A program made the translations under genes and the position numbers. A stretch of 64,000 nucleotides of DNA from Anthoceros angustus (taxonomy: Eukaryota > Streptophyta > Anthocerotopsida > Anthocerotales > Anthocerotaceae): contig VJWM01000134.1 of NCBI GenBank assembly GCA_010909165.1, positions 661,812 to 725,811 of the forward strand, given 5' to 3'. Numbering within the stretch: position 1 is the stretch's first letter; each line of letters opens with the position of its first letter. The notes beneath the pieces were generated by a model, which ran no database searches, was not told the origin of the DNA, and saw only the letters and a list, made by a program, of their open reading frames with translations. Positions 10,774 to 21,879 of this stretch are shown here, one piece after another.

Positions 10774-13700
10774 ATGGATGCGTCAGTTGCCACGGGCTGC
10801 CGGTGTCTCTCCGTTGCGGTAGGTGCAATGCTATTAAGATGGAATTAGGTCAAGATGGATCTACTAGCGTAAGTTTTCAGTAGAGCAGGCAAGAATGAAA
10901 ATTTGAGAGCCTCTACGATGCATCGTTTAAGGGCGGCACACAGGCCCGAGTATCCGGGAATGGCAGTCAAGCTTCGTGTTTCCGCTTCCTGAGAGAATGC
11001 CATCTGCTTACCACCACCAACGATTGCATTTCGCAGCATACTGTCTTGTTACATGCCCACTGTAGAGCTGAGCTCTTGCGTGTAGGCTGTGAGGCCTAAG
11101 GCGTGCATAAGATTTGCTAACATGAGTTTTGCTGCATTGCGCATTGCAGAAGGAGCACAAGGGTGATCGTCTCGTGGTGCTTGAAGATGGAAGAATTACC
11201 TCGGTTATGTCGCTACCACCTCGGGTGTCAGTGGAGGGCAAAGATGCAGACTTGTTGCAGGACAAATGCTGCGAGAACTCAGGCCGTGCTCAAGCGCAAG
11301 TTCATCGTGGAGAGATCACCGAGGATGTACTGCTGGACCTGGTACAGAGCCATTGATCAAGCTTCATTGTCTTATTCGCTATTTTGTATCACATCTGGTT
11401 CCAGCGATCTCTTGAGTTGATCTGTCTCCCTTGTTGTTGGTGAGCTGTGTTCAGTGCATGGAGGAGGCTTGCTGCATCCTTCCAATGGCAACTTGGGATG
11501 TGGCAACGTTCCCCCTCGTGGATCCATTTCATGGGCAAGACCATGAGCATCGGGATGGCTGTGGGCACAGCCAAGTGGTGCATGGGGATCACAATGACTG
11601 GCTGATCCCTCAAAGCGATGGCTCATTTCTCCTCAGTCATGCAGACACGACAGGTCAGTTTCATGAACATGGACGGCTGGTTAAGGTTGGTGAACTGGAA
11701 AGCATGCCCAAGCAACGCAAATCTCTCTTTACCTTAAAGAGTCCCATCAAGGATGGGTATGCACCACTTTCTCCAAAGGAGGAACCGTGGCAAGTAGTTG
11801 CAAGTACAGTGGAAAAGAATGCAGCTCAGTTTGCTGGCAGGGTTCTACGTTCTGGACGGCCGGAGGACATGGTGATAGTTGCCATGCCTGAGGATGTTAA
11901 GCCGGTTCTTGCAAAGACAGTTCTCAACGTTATGGCTATGTGCTGCCCTGCTGAGGTTCAGCTCATCAGGAAAATATTGGAGCCGTTGCCAGGAGTTGCG
12001 GACGTTTCTGTCAACTTCACCGCTAGAACAGCAACAGTGCTCCATGATGTGAATTTAATCTCTGAAGGACGAGTATGTAAGTAAGCGGCACGCAAAGACT
12101 CAACTCTAGCTAACCTTCTGAGACGTAACGCATTGTAGACTTGGTTGTTCGTTTAATGTGTTTTACATTCTGTGCACGCACGTGCAGTGAAGCTTCTCAA
12201 CCATGCAAGACTGGAAGCCAGCATAAAGCGAAGAGGAGAAGAGATCATCACTAGCAAGTGGCCTAGTCCATGGACAATGGCTTCTGGTGTCCTCTTGGCC
12301 ATCTCTTTGTTCCATTACATATTCAGTCCGTTGCGATGGGTAGCTCTTGGTTGTATAGCAATTGGCCTTCCCCCTATGCTGCTCCGGAGTATGGTTGTGC
12401 TGAGAAGCTGTCACCTGGACATCAACGTGCTCATGGCAATTTCAGGTACACATCATGTGAATTGATCTGCTCCTCTCCCTTCTCCCCTTGATAAATACGA
12501 GTGTCCACAGGACATTTGCTTAGAAGCTTTGCAATTGTGCTGCAGTGGTGGGCGCAGCAGCTTTGGAAGATTTCGTAGAAGCTGGAACAATCACCTTTCT
12601 TTTTTCCGTTGCTGGTTGGCTGGAGTTACTTTCTGGTGAAAAGGTGAGATAAGACGGTAATGCAGTTTAAAGTCAACGTCAGTCCAATCTCCCTAACAAT
12701 GTACTGAAGCGCACAGGCACGAAAGGCAATTGGTTCTATTCTGAGTCTTGCACCTCAAACTGCTGTGCTGTCGGATACTGGGCTTCAAGTGAAAGTGGAG
12801 GAAGTGAAGGTGGGGACGAGTATTGCTGTTAAAGCTGGAGAGCTCATCCCACTGGATGGGGTGGTCATATCAGGGAAGAGCTCTGTGGATGAGAGTAGTT
12901 TAACTGGTGAATCACTACCTGTAGAGAAAGAGGCAGACTCAAGTGTTTGGGCAGGAACTGTCAACCTTTCAGGTATGTTGGTCTACCAGGGTTTCCTGTC
13001 ATAACGGAGTTAATCTCTACTGCAGCTCATGCAAAGACGTGGATGCAGGGTACATAAGCATGAAAACAACAGCTCTTGCTGAGGACTCGACAGTGGCCAG
13101 AATGATTAGGCTGGTTAAAGAAGCCCAGAGTGCACGGTCTCGTACTGAACAGTATGTGAACAAATTTGCAAAGTACTTCACACCAGGTACGTTGAGTGAG
13201 ACCCAACGATCTGGTGAGAGCTTGCTGTCTAATATGCTTAGAAATGATTCTGACATACAGGTGGTTTGCAGCTGTAGTACTAGCTGCTGTGCTGGTTGCA
13301 GTAATCCCAGCAGCTATTGGTGTACAAAACATGAGGCACTGGTTTTATTTGGCTCTTGTCATTCTCGTGGCAGCCTGCCCATGTGCCTTAGTGGTTTCAA
13401 CTCCAGTAACCACCACTTGTGCTCTTGCCCGAGCTGCCAAAGCTGGGCTTGTTATCAAGGGTGGAGCTTACTTGGAGGCACTTGGAGGTATGAAGTACGT
13501 TGCCATTGACAAGACCGGAACTCTTACAGAAGGACATTTCCATGTCCTAGGTATCGAGTCAGTCGACAAGCAAGCAGATACTGATCATATCTTGTACTGG
13601 TGAGTTGTTTAATCACATGGCAGCCTGCTTGTAGACCTGCAAAGGTTGCAGATCAGATTTTGTTCTTAGAGTTGAAGTTTTTGGTTTTTTTTTTAGGATG

Positions 13701-15944
13701 GCCTCTGTTGAGAACAAGGCGAGCCATCCAATGGCAGCAGCAATTGTGGCTCATGCTCGGATGCATAAAGTACAAATCTCCGATGATGTAGTCGATTTTC
13801 AACTTTTGGAAGGAGAAGGAGTATCTGCTGTAGTTGATGGTCGCCTTGTAAGCATCGGAAATGCACGGCTAGCATCTCGATTTGGCTGGCTTGAAGGTAA
13901 AACCTGTGGGTCAGAGCACGCATACGAGCAGGTTCATGCGAGACGGTAGCAGGGCCATGCTAACACGACATTTCACTATCTAAGGGCCTTTCTATTTCCG
14001 TGTTGCAGATACCCTGGCTGTGCCCATCTTGGATGAGTGGAAAAAAGAAGAGGCAACAATAGGCTGGATAGGTGTTGACGAAAAGTTGGTAGGTTTATTT
14101 TGTGTGGGTGATGAAGTAAGACCGGAGGCCGCAGAAGCAGTTTCAGATCTGAAGGTGCGTTGTAGCAGTTGGTGCAGTTGCTTATGTCGGAACTTGCAGG
14201 TGTTTGCTGATGAGCTCTGTATATGGTTCGCAGAAAGCAGGCATTTCAGTGGCAATACTGACTGGTGACAGTGAAGCAGCTGCCCAAGCAGTTCGTAAAA
14301 AGGTGAGAATCTTTCTAGACAGTACATGTTTGTCCTGTAAGTTGAGTCATCGACTTAAAGTGGTGTGAGGCACTGACCTGATGTGTAATGCAGATAGGTG
14401 AAGTGGATGTCCATGCGCAGCTGCTACCTGGCGACAAAGTCAGACTGGTGAAAGAGATGATGACCAAGGGAATGACAGGAATGATTGGGGATGGCATCAA
14501 TGACGCTCCGGCACTGGCAACTGCCGATATTGGAATTGCAATGGGAGTTGCTGGCTCCGCGGTTGCTATGGAAACTGCACATGTATCATTGATGACAAAT
14601 GACCTGACGAAGGTAGCAGGGGCGGTACTCCTGGGACAGGCGTGTCGGAGGAAGATACAGCTGAACATCTTCCTGGCACTCTTCACGAAGGCAGTCGTTT
14701 TGGGGCTAGCTCTTGGTGGATATGCTGCTCTTTGGGCTGCGGTAGTTGCAGACGTCGGTACTTGCCTTTTGGTGACGTTTAACAGCATGCGGTTGTTGAA
14801 GTGGAACAAATTTCAACGGCGGGAGTTAGGTGAGGACGACAAAGTGGGGGCACGAAGGATGATGAATTTTTTCCAAAAGGCCAAGTCACAGAGACTCGGT
14901 GCCAACTGCAATGAGGCATGCTGTACTCCAGGTCTGGAGAGGGGTTCCGATGAGCGGTTGCCGTGCTGCACTTATGACGAAGAATTGGGCACAGTGGTTT
15001 GTCAGCCTTCAGGCCCGTCTGGTGACACCATGAGGAGAAGGATTGGCGTCAAGGAGGCATGCGCAAGCAGCAAACATTTGCTACCAATTTCCTCCTTGGG
15101 AGCCGAGAGGGTCAAGACCACATGTTGCAGTGAAAGCTTTGCAGCTGCCACCCCGTTGGAAGCAAATGTCAGTGCCTGTTCAAAGCAGTGCTGTGGGTCT
15201 GCTTCCGCTGCTCCGGTGCCAGTGCCGGTACTAAAGCCAGCGACATGTGCCAAGAAATGCTGCGCAGAGCAGAAACCTGTCGGTGACACTGCAACTCCAG
15301 TCCCTCAAACTGAGAAGGCTTGTTCCAAGGGATGCTGCGGGGGGAAGAAACCAGCTCCAGTGGCAGAGGGTGCCAACCATTGCTCAGCAAACGTCAGTGC
15401 CTGTTCGAAGCAATGCTGTGGGCCTGCTTCCGCTCCACCGACGCCAGTGCCGGTACTAAAATCAGCGGCATGTGTCAAGAAATGCTGCGCAGAGCACAAG
15501 CCTGTCGGCGACACTGCACCACCCCCAGTCCCTCAAACTGAGAAGCCTTGTTCCAAGGCATGCTGCGGGGAGAAGAAACCATCTCCGGTGGCAGAGTGTA
15601 CCGACACTCGTTCGAAAAAATGCTGTGCGGGGAATCCCTTTCTGGTGGCAGACAGTGGCAAGGCTTGTGCTAAACAGTGCTGTGAGGAGAAGAAGCCCGT
15701 GGAGGTGGCCACTGCGTGTCCGGCTAAACATCCTGGAACAAAGCTGGTGGAAGATGGCAAGGTCACTAAGACGTGCTGTGGGCACAAGAAGCCTGTTTTG
15801 GTGGCAGAGAATGTTAAGTCCTGCTGCGATGAAGAAAAGCCCGTTGTGGTGGCCACTGCTTGTCATACGAAACAGTGTGGAACAGAGACGGTGGAAGGTG
15901 GGCAGAAGAAATGCTGTGGGCACAAGAAGCATATCTTGCACTGA
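10774..15944 (+). CDS. HMA: Heavy-metal P1B-type ATPase (Zn/Cd class) with Cys-rich tail
   Basis: Predicted exons: 10774-10818, 11150-11341, 11455-12076, 12188-12445, 12546-12643, 12717-12972, 13049-13186, 13242-13599, 13697-13896, 14009-14154, 14234-14302, 14394-15944. All introns are GT-AG and all phases fit, giving about 1310 residues. An N-terminal His/Cys-rich extension has CGH-x4-HGDH (about 115-125). A heavy-metal-associated-like domain has CCPAE (Cys242-243). Then come actuator TGES (468), the CPC metal site in a membrane helix (582-584), phosphorylation site DKTGT (626), HP (666) and GDGINDAP (826). A roughly 380-residue tail carries about eleven CC modules. This fits a metal pump of the plant HMA2/3/4 group exporting Zn or Cd across plasma or vacuolar membrane; substrate is inferred from family. 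The small first exon is the least certain part. Confidence 0.88.
15165..15625 (+). repeat. Tandem repeat inside the HMA Cys-rich tail, about 227-bp unit
   Basis: The stretch starting GCAAATGTCAGTGCCTGTTC at 15165 recurs from about 15389 (GCAAACGTCAGTGCCTGTTC), in frame. Each unit encodes three CC modules (CSKQCCG, C-x-KKCCAE, CSK-x-CCG) with spacers containing PVPQTEK. Four or more further modules follow without the long repeat. Confidence 0.8.
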
Positions 15945-16235
15945 GTGTTAAAGACCTGCTGTGAGGAGATGAAGCCTGTTGCGGTGGCAAACGATGCCAA
16001 TTAGAAGGGATGTACGGCAGGACAAATGTACATCGTGAATGCTTTGTGAGGCTACCTTAGGTAGGTGTTGTAAAGCCTTTCCTCCGTTCTCGCTGGAACT
16101 AGGCATACGTACCGTACCTAGGTAGGTACCCAATAAGGCCTGTATCAGAATCGCTATAAATCCTAACAAGGCTTGTATTTCGAAGCCCGAATGACCTAAG
16201 CAAAGACAGTGAGAAGGCCACACTGGTGTGTTGCG
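15945..16235. promoter_or_regulatory. HMA 3' flank and PAD1 promoter (copy 1)
   Basis: A 291-bp spacer between the HMA stop and the proteasome ATG. It contains TATAAAT at 16155-16161, about 80 bp upstream of the ATG, and a palindrome-rich GTACCTAGGTAGGTACC stretch near 16113-16129. The frame after the HMA stop still encodes a CC module (KTCCEEMKP), so the present stop may have shortened an older, longer tail. Confidence 0.5.
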
Positions 16236-16985
16236 ATGGCGCGTTATGACAGAGCGATCACGGTATTTTCTCCAGATGGCCATCTCTTCCAGGTGGAGTA
16301 CGCACTGGAGGCAGTGCGGAAGGGAAACGCGGCTGTGGGAGTGCAGGGGCACTGATAATATTGTTCTAGGAGTGGAGAAGAAGTCCACGGCCAAGCTGCA
16401 GGATGCCAGGTCTTGGTTGCTTGTGGCATCGGTTTCGTGGCTTACGTTGCGAATGGTGGTCTTTTGAGGGCTACCTTGGAGCGTTGTTGAGCTGAGCTGA
16501 CGTGATTTGCAGGGCAAGAGCGTGCACACAAGAGCTGGTCACTCATGACCTAATTGTTTGTGGTTTTCAGGACTGTGCGGAAAATTCTGAGACTGGACGA
16601 GCATATTTCACTGGCTTTTGCCGGATTGACAGCAGACGCTCGTGTTCTGGTAAATAGGGCTCGTGTTGAGTGCCAAAGCCACAGACTGACAGTTGAAGAC
16701 CCGGTGACAGTGGAGTATATCACTCGCTTCATCGCAGGTTTGCAGCAGAAGTACACTCAGAGTGGAGGTGTGCGGCCGTTTGGAATTTCCACCTTGATCG
16801 TTGGATTCGACCCGTATACCAAAGTGCCTTCCCTCTACCAGACAGATCCGTCTGGGACTTTTTCTGCATGGAAGGCTAATGCTACGGGCAGAAACTCCAA
16901 CTCGGTGCGGGAATTTCTGGAGAAGAACTACACCGAGACATCAGGGGCGGAAACTGTGAAACTGGCTGTTCGAGCTCTTCTCGAG
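16236..16985 (+). pseudogene. PAD1: 20S proteasome alpha-4 subunit (PAD1/PSMA7-like), copy 1, truncated
   Basis: Exon 1 (16236-16409) starts [19 protein letters not shown], the conserved alpha-subunit N-terminus. Exon 2 (16571-16985) is open and carries [17 protein letters not shown] and [15 protein letters not shown]. One extra A at 16345 shifts exon 1 into an early stop. Exon 3 is absent: just past the donor at 16986 the sequence jumps to a second copy of the HMA tail (17030 onward). The protein family forms the outer ring of the 20S core particle and gates substrate entry. As written this copy cannot make the subunit. Confidence 0.85.
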
Positions 16986-17029
16986 GTATGTAGGGGAAGT
17001 TTGGAGGAGTAACGTGTCCGTAAGTCTTC

Positions 17030-17508
17030 GTACTAAAATCAGCGGCATGTGTCAAGAAATGCTGCGAGCACAAGCCTGTCGGCGACACTGCACCACCCCA
17101 GTCCCTCAAACTGAGAAGCCTTGTTCCAAGGCATGCTGCGGGAGAAGATCTCCGGTGGCAGAGTGTACCGACACTGTTCGAAAAAATGCTGTGGGGAATC
17201 CCTTTCTGGTGGCAGACAGTGGCAAGGCTTGTGCTAAACAGTGCTGTGAGGAGAAGAAGCCCGTGGAGGTGGCCACTGCGTGTCCGGCTAAACATCCTGG
17301 AACAAAGCTGGTGGAAGATGGCAAGGTCACTAAGACGTGCTGTGGGCACAAGAAGCCTGTTTTGGTGGCAGAGAATGTTAAGTCCTGCTGCGATGAAGAA
17401 AAGCCCGTTGTGGTGGCCACTGCTTGTCATACGAAACAGTGTGGAACAGAGACGGTGGAAGGTGGGCAGAAGAAATGCTGTGGGCACAAGAAGCATATCT
17501 TGCACTGA
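17030..17508 (+). pseudogene. HMA: Duplicated fragment of the HMA Cys-rich tail
   Basis: The fragment repeats 15453-15944 and ends with the same [12 protein letters not shown] stop. It lacks the ATPase core. Small deletions (CGCAGAGC to CGAGC, GTGCGGGG to GTGGGG, loss of AAACC) disturb the frame before about 17190; after that the CC modules read in frame to the stop. An acceptor in front of it is not evident. If translated, it would give a small Cys-rich peptide, but nothing here shows that it is. Confidence 0.8.
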
Positions 17509-17716
17509 GTGTTAAAGACCTGCTGTGAGGAGATGAAGCCTGTTGCGGTGGCAAACGATGCCAATTAGAAGGGATGTACGGCAGGACAAATGTACATCGT
17601 GAATGCTGTGAGGCTACCTTAGGTAGGTGTTGTAAAGCCTTTCCTCCGTTCTCGCTGGAACTAGGCATACGTACCGTACCTAGGTAGGTACCCAATAAGG
17701 CCTGTATCAGAATCGC

Positions 17717-17723
17717 TATAAAT
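17717..17723 (+). promoter_or_regulatory. TATA-box candidate of PAD1 copy 2
   Basis: TATAAAT about 79 bp upstream of the ATG at 17796, the same arrangement as copy 1 (16155). Confidence 0.45.
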
Positions 17724-17795
17724 CCTAACAAGGCTTGTATTTCAGCCCGAATGACCTAAGCAAAGACAGTGAGAAGGCCACACTGGTGTGTTGCG

Positions 17796-18774
17796 ATGGC
17801 GCGTTATGACAGAGCGATCACGGTATTTTCTCCAGATGGCCATCTCTTCCAGGTGGAGTACGCACTGGAGGCAGTGCGGAAGGGAAACGCGGCTGTGGGA
17901 GTGCGGGGCACTGATAATATTGTTCTAGGAGTGGAGAAGAAGTCCACGGCCAAGCTGCAGGATGCCAGGTCTTGGTTGCTTGTGGCATCGGTTTCGTGGC
18001 TTACGTTGCGAATGGTGGTCTTTTGAGGGCTACCTTGGAGCGTTGTTGAGCTGAGCTGACGTGATTTGCAGGGCAAGAGCGTGCACACAAGAGCTGGTCA
18101 CTCATGACCTAATTGTTTGTGGTTTTCAGGACTGTGCGGAAAATTCTGAGACTGGACGAGCATATTTCACTGGCTTTTGCCGGATTGACAGCAGACGCTC
18201 GTGTTCTGGTAAATAGGGCTCGTGTTGAGTGCCAAAGCCACAGACTGACAGTTGAAGACCCGGTGACAGTGGAGTATATCACTCGCTTCATCGCAGGTTT
18301 GCAGCAGAAGTACACTCAGAGTGGAGGTGTGCGGCCGTTTGGAATTTCCACCTTGATCGTTGGATTCGACCCGTATACCAAAGTGCCTTCCCTCTGACAG
18401 ATCCGTCTGGGACTTTTCTGCATGGAAGGCTAATGCTACGGGCAGAAACTCCAACTCGGTGCGGGAATTTCTGGAGAAGAACTACACCGAGACATCAGGG
18501 GCGGAAACTGTGAAACTGGCTGTTCGAGCTCTTCTCGAGGTATGTAGGGGAAGTTTGGAGGAGTAACGTGTCCGTAAGTCTTCATGCTAAAACCGTTATG
18601 CGCTCTACCCAGGTTGTGGAAAGCGGCGGAAAGAACATAGAGATTGCCGTGATGACCAAGGAGACAGGTTTGCGGCTGCTTGAAGAGTCTGAGATCGAAG
18701 AGATAGTCGCTGGCATAGAGGCAGAGAAAGCAGCTGCCGAGGCTGCCAAGAAGGGTCCACCAAGAGACACTTAA
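17796..18774 (+). CDS. PAD1: 20S proteasome alpha-4 subunit (PAD1/PSMA7-like), copy 2, with a frame break
   Basis: Exons: 17796-17968, 18130-18539, 18613-18774, GT-AG introns. Exon 1 is intact ([19 protein letters not shown], then [19 protein letters not shown]). Exon 3 gives the normal end, [17 protein letters not shown] through [18 protein letters not shown]. In exon 2, relative to copy 1, four bases (ACCA) are missing after 18395 and one T is missing from the T run near 18414, so the frame stops at 18397. Expected length is about 250 residues. Because this subunit is essential in eukaryotes, either the indels are sequence errors, or another locus supplies it. Role: alpha ring of the 20S proteasome, cytosol and nucleus. 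Confidence 0.85.
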
Positions 18775-19219
18775 GACCTTTCTTGCCCCTCAGGCGTATC
18801 ACACAAGCCCAAGGCCGGAGTTGGAGCTTCCTTGCTCCATTTTCATATCTAGACTTCTCGATTGCCCCCTCCATGCAACCAAGACGTCTACTCGCGTCCG
18901 TTTACCGTCCAACTCCATAATTTCTTTCCTAGTCAGGCCATTCCATAGCCAGCGGTACAATGTTAACATTAACCTGCATCAATCTGCTGGTAAATGAACT
19001 TGTTCATATTTGGCGGTCCAGGTTCCCGATTAGCGATCAGCACATATGTGTATGCACAAATGACATACATATGACATGTATGTACATACATATGTGCATC
19101 CAGGGATGAGTTGACCTCGTGCGGCCGTGCCGCGTTGGAAAAGAGTGCAATAGCGCACATGTTTTGTGTGCGGTAGACAAGGCCAGCGGAACACGGAAGA
19201 TAATTGACCACATGACCAC
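18775..19219. other. Intergenic with an AT-rich inverted repeat
   Basis: No gene seen. At 19038-19098, GCACATATGTGTATG and CATACATATGTGC flank further ACATA/TGTAT repeats, giving an imperfect inverted repeat of about 60 bp. Confidence 0.5.
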
Positions 19220-20573
19220 ATGCGAAATAAAGCGCCTCGCAGCCGCCTCGTGAAGCTCGTTGTCGTTGTTGTCGGCCAGCAGGAAAACGTTGTTGGAGGC
19301 GCCGAGTCCCCCATTGCCGCGTCCCAGAGGGCAGAGCCGAGTGCTGAGCCCGTCGCTGCTGTCGCTGCTGTCGCTGCTCTTTGCTCTTTGCTCTCATCAG
19401 CTCTTTGTTTCCCAAGCCTGTCAGTGTGGTGCAGGCCGGGCCGGCGTCGCTCTGCACAGGTATCGCGGCAGCTGCTGGAGACTTGGGATGCGAGCTCGGA
19501 AATTCTGCACCAGATTGGGACGGAGTCGGAGTCGGAGTCGGAGGCGGTGCAATGCAAAGAAGCGTTCAGAGGAATCGAGCTCTCTTGCACTTGCGAGATT
19601 TTTGAGGCGATTGCTCCAACTCTCCAGTCCCTCGACTCGGTTCGTACCTGTGGAGGAGTCGGCGACCGCCAGCTTTGTCACTGCCAGCCTCTTCGCATTC
19701 TGCTCCAGGCATACAACGGAGCTAGTTCGAGGATTCCTTTTGAGAGGCGGGGAACCGGGAAGTGGAGACTCTGAGGAGAAGCGGAATTGCCAGGAGCTGG
19801 ATTTGACCAGTACAACGAGTGCTCCAGCTGCCTTCGGTTGCAAGAAGTTTCACATTGCTGTGCTGTCAGAGCTCTGACTTGTTTGCGAGTATGTCCATCG
19901 ATGTCACCTCCAGTCGGCTTTAGCGGTGCAGATCAGGTGAGAACCGTCGAGTCGGGATGGTTTGATTGCGTGACTGAGAGTAAGCCCTGGTGAAGTTGCG
20001 AATTCGTCCGCTTGTCGTTTAGGTTACAAGTTTGAGCAGGACGATGCAGTAGACTTGAAATTGCAGCCACAGCACGATTGTGAGCCGAGCCTCCTGGCCC
20101 GCAGTGTCTGTCTTTGCTCAGCCTTACCGCTGGCTGAAATTTGAAGATCCACCTGAGCCTGCCGCGTTTGACGACAGCGCTTTAGTTTTGGTGCAAAGTC
20201 TGGTTGAAGTTGCAAGATCCAGCTGCGCATCGTCACCGCGGTGTCCGTCAAGTTGCTTTAGCTCACTCAGTGCGGCTGAAATTTCAACATCCAGCTTCAG
20301 ACGCATGCGTGCCGCTGCAGTGCCCGTATGGAGTCGCAGGCTGAAATTTCAAGATCCAGCTGTCAGTCTCAGTGTGGACTCATGCCTCTCCATTTGCTTG
20401 TGCGCAGTGTCATGTGACAGGCTTCGGGGCCTACAGGCAGGAGAGCTGATGAGAATCGGGACTCCGCCGCTCCGACTCGTTGTTCAAGGATTCAACACAG
20501 ATTAGAGCTTTCTTTCCTCCATTGCACTTGGAGGTGCAGGCACCAGGACTGCTTCCAGCACAGAGCGCGTGAC
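19220..20573. other. Upstream region of the first bHLH gene
   Basis: Open frames exist on both strands (for example 19220-19774) but are biased by short repeats: GTCGCTGCT x3 near 19350 and GAGTCG x4 near 19524. No family is recognised. It likely holds the promoter, leader or unresolved 5' exons of the bHLH gene at 20574. Confidence 0.4.
20131..20365. repeat. Four imperfect direct repeats, about 70-bp period
   Basis: The core CTGAAATTTCAAGATCCAGC (with variants) starts at 20134, 20204, 20276 and 20341. Copies three and four contain the perfect palindrome TGAAATTTCA. A degenerate relative (CTTGAAATTGCAGCC) lies near 20055. Confidence 0.75.
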
Positions 20574-21352
20574 ATGGCTTCCGGAATATCAAGAACGCGT
20601 TCAACGGACTCAGACGCGGCAGCACCGCATGAGACCATGCAGGCCGAGTATATTGCGGATTCCAGTGCAGCAATGATCCGCTCAAGTTCCACCAGCGCTA
20701 CCGCACGGCCTTATTCTGCGTGGACGGAAGTCGCGGGAACACAGTTCGTGTGCAGTCAGGGCAGAACAGCCTCGCAGGTGTCCGCAATCGGCAGCCGGAG
20801 GACGGCATTCCAGAAATGGCCAGGGAGGAGCCCGGGCTTCACCAGCGGGAAACCGAATCACTGGCTGCTGCGGAGATGCTTGAGCAGCCTCTCGGAGTGT
20901 CAGGCAACGGCAACGGCAACGGCAGCCGCCGCCGAGGCCAGGCTACAGGGCCGCTATTCTGACGACCAGTCGCGCAGATGCAGCATTCATCACATTCAGG
21001 CTGAGCGGAGGAGGAGGAAGTTACAGAACGACAGCATTGCGGAGCTCCGACGCTTGCTTCCTAAGACGAACAAGGTTCTTTCTCGTCTCCCTCGCAAGCT
21101 GGTGTGTGTTGATCTGGCCCTAATCCGCTACACTATCGTCTCATTTGTTCGTCGATTTGTGAAATTGTGTGGATGCAGAAGGACAAAGCGTTCGTCCTGC
21201 GCCACACGATCGACTATATGAACACCCTGCTTTCCCAGAACCGGCAGCTCGAGGAGTGCAGTCGTCAGCTTGGGGAAAAAATTCGTCAGCAGGACGAGGA
21301 ACTTTCCCGGCTCAGGGCCAACGCCTCCGCTCGGAGCGTGCAGGAAGCCTAA
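20574..21352 (+). CDS. bHLH transcription factor
   Basis: Exons 20574-21074 and 21179-21352 (phase 0, GT-AG) give 224 residues. The bHLH lies at about 140-190: HIQAERRRRKLQND is the basic region plus start of helix 1, LRRLLPKTNK ends helix 1 at the intron, and KDKAFVLRHTIDYMNTLL is helix 2. The basic region keeps H5, E9 and R13, so E-box/G-box DNA binding is predicted. A coiled-coil-like tail (QNRQLEECSRQLGEKIRQQDEEL) extends helix 2. The N-terminal 130 residues are low-complexity (TATATAAAAEA), and a different frame at 20720-20962 also looks protein-like, so the N-terminus may be mis-framed. No MYC_N domain is seen upstream. Confidence 0.75.
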
Positions 21353-21462
21353 ACTCACTGGCCGCACGTTTTCGGCATTGTCCGAGGCGCAAGTTCGGAG
21401 GCAATACCTAATATCTCAACGTGAGGTAATTCGGACGCTCGTTTTCCTTATGCTTGGAATGG

Positions 21463-21570
21463 GTTAGGCAGGGGTTCCCACAGGCTAAGCAGGGTTAAGT
21501 AGGGGGTTCTACAGGCTAAGCAGGGGTTACGTAGGGGGGTGCAACAGGTTAAGCGGTTGAGGCGTTAGTT
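21463..21570. repeat. Short tandem repeats with GGGTTA/GGCTAAGCAGG units
   Basis: About three copies of a roughly 30-bp unit, ACAGGCTAAGCAGGGGTTA-like, followed by G-rich runs. Lies just downstream of the bHLH stop, so possibly in its 3' untranslated region. Confidence 0.65.
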
Positions 21571-21879
21571 TAGGGTTAGATACTGGGACCGGGGACAGGT
21601 GAAGTGGGCGTATTTCACGTTGAAAACAGGACTGACAGGGTGACGACGGAGGCCGGCCTAGTTTGTCGTGTTGTAGGAGCGGAGCGCCTTCTCTGTCTCC
21701 TGCAGCCTGCTCCCAAACCGGCTTTGCTGCTATACAAGGATGGGTCTTCCAGTCCGATCTTCAGGCTTCTCCTGTCTGGCTCTCACAACCTTGGGGCAGC
21801 AGCCAGCCGCCAGCAGCCTCTACTGTGGACGTGCACTTGTGTGCCGAGGTGACTACCTCGAGGCTAAGGCTGGAAGTGC

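Larger units (their letters stand above)
15453..17029 (+). repeat. Tandem duplication, unit 1 (HMA 3' end plus PAD1 exons 1-2)
   Basis: Unit 1 (about 1577 bp) and unit 2 (17030-18589) are near-identical in order: HMA tail, spacer, PAD1 exons 1 and 2. At the joint, CGTACTAAAATC (17029-17040) replaces the CATGCTAAAACC seen after unit 2, so the two original ends share CTAAAA, a 6-bp microhomology. Unit 2 has several short deletions relative to unit 1. Confidence 0.9.
17030..18589 (+). repeat. Tandem duplication, unit 2
   Basis: Second copy of the unit described at 15453. It continues directly into the unique PAD1 exon 3 region, so it is the copy in the ancestral 3' context, while unit 1 is in the ancestral 5' context. 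Confidence 0.9.

Noticed and set aside
9128-11341. The 9128 ORF as the N-terminus of HMA
   Set aside because: The splice is phase-compatible, but it needs a 1.4-kb intron unlike the others, and a start exon with its own TATA-like box exists at 10774.
12073-12187. HMA donor GTATGT at 12073
   Set aside because: Joining it to the acceptor at 12187 puts an in-frame TGA at the start of the next exon; the GTAAGT donor at 12077 keeps the frame.
13187-13261. HMA acceptor at ACATACAG (13261)
   Set aside because: It breaks the frame before the CPC helix; the acceptor at 13241 keeps it.
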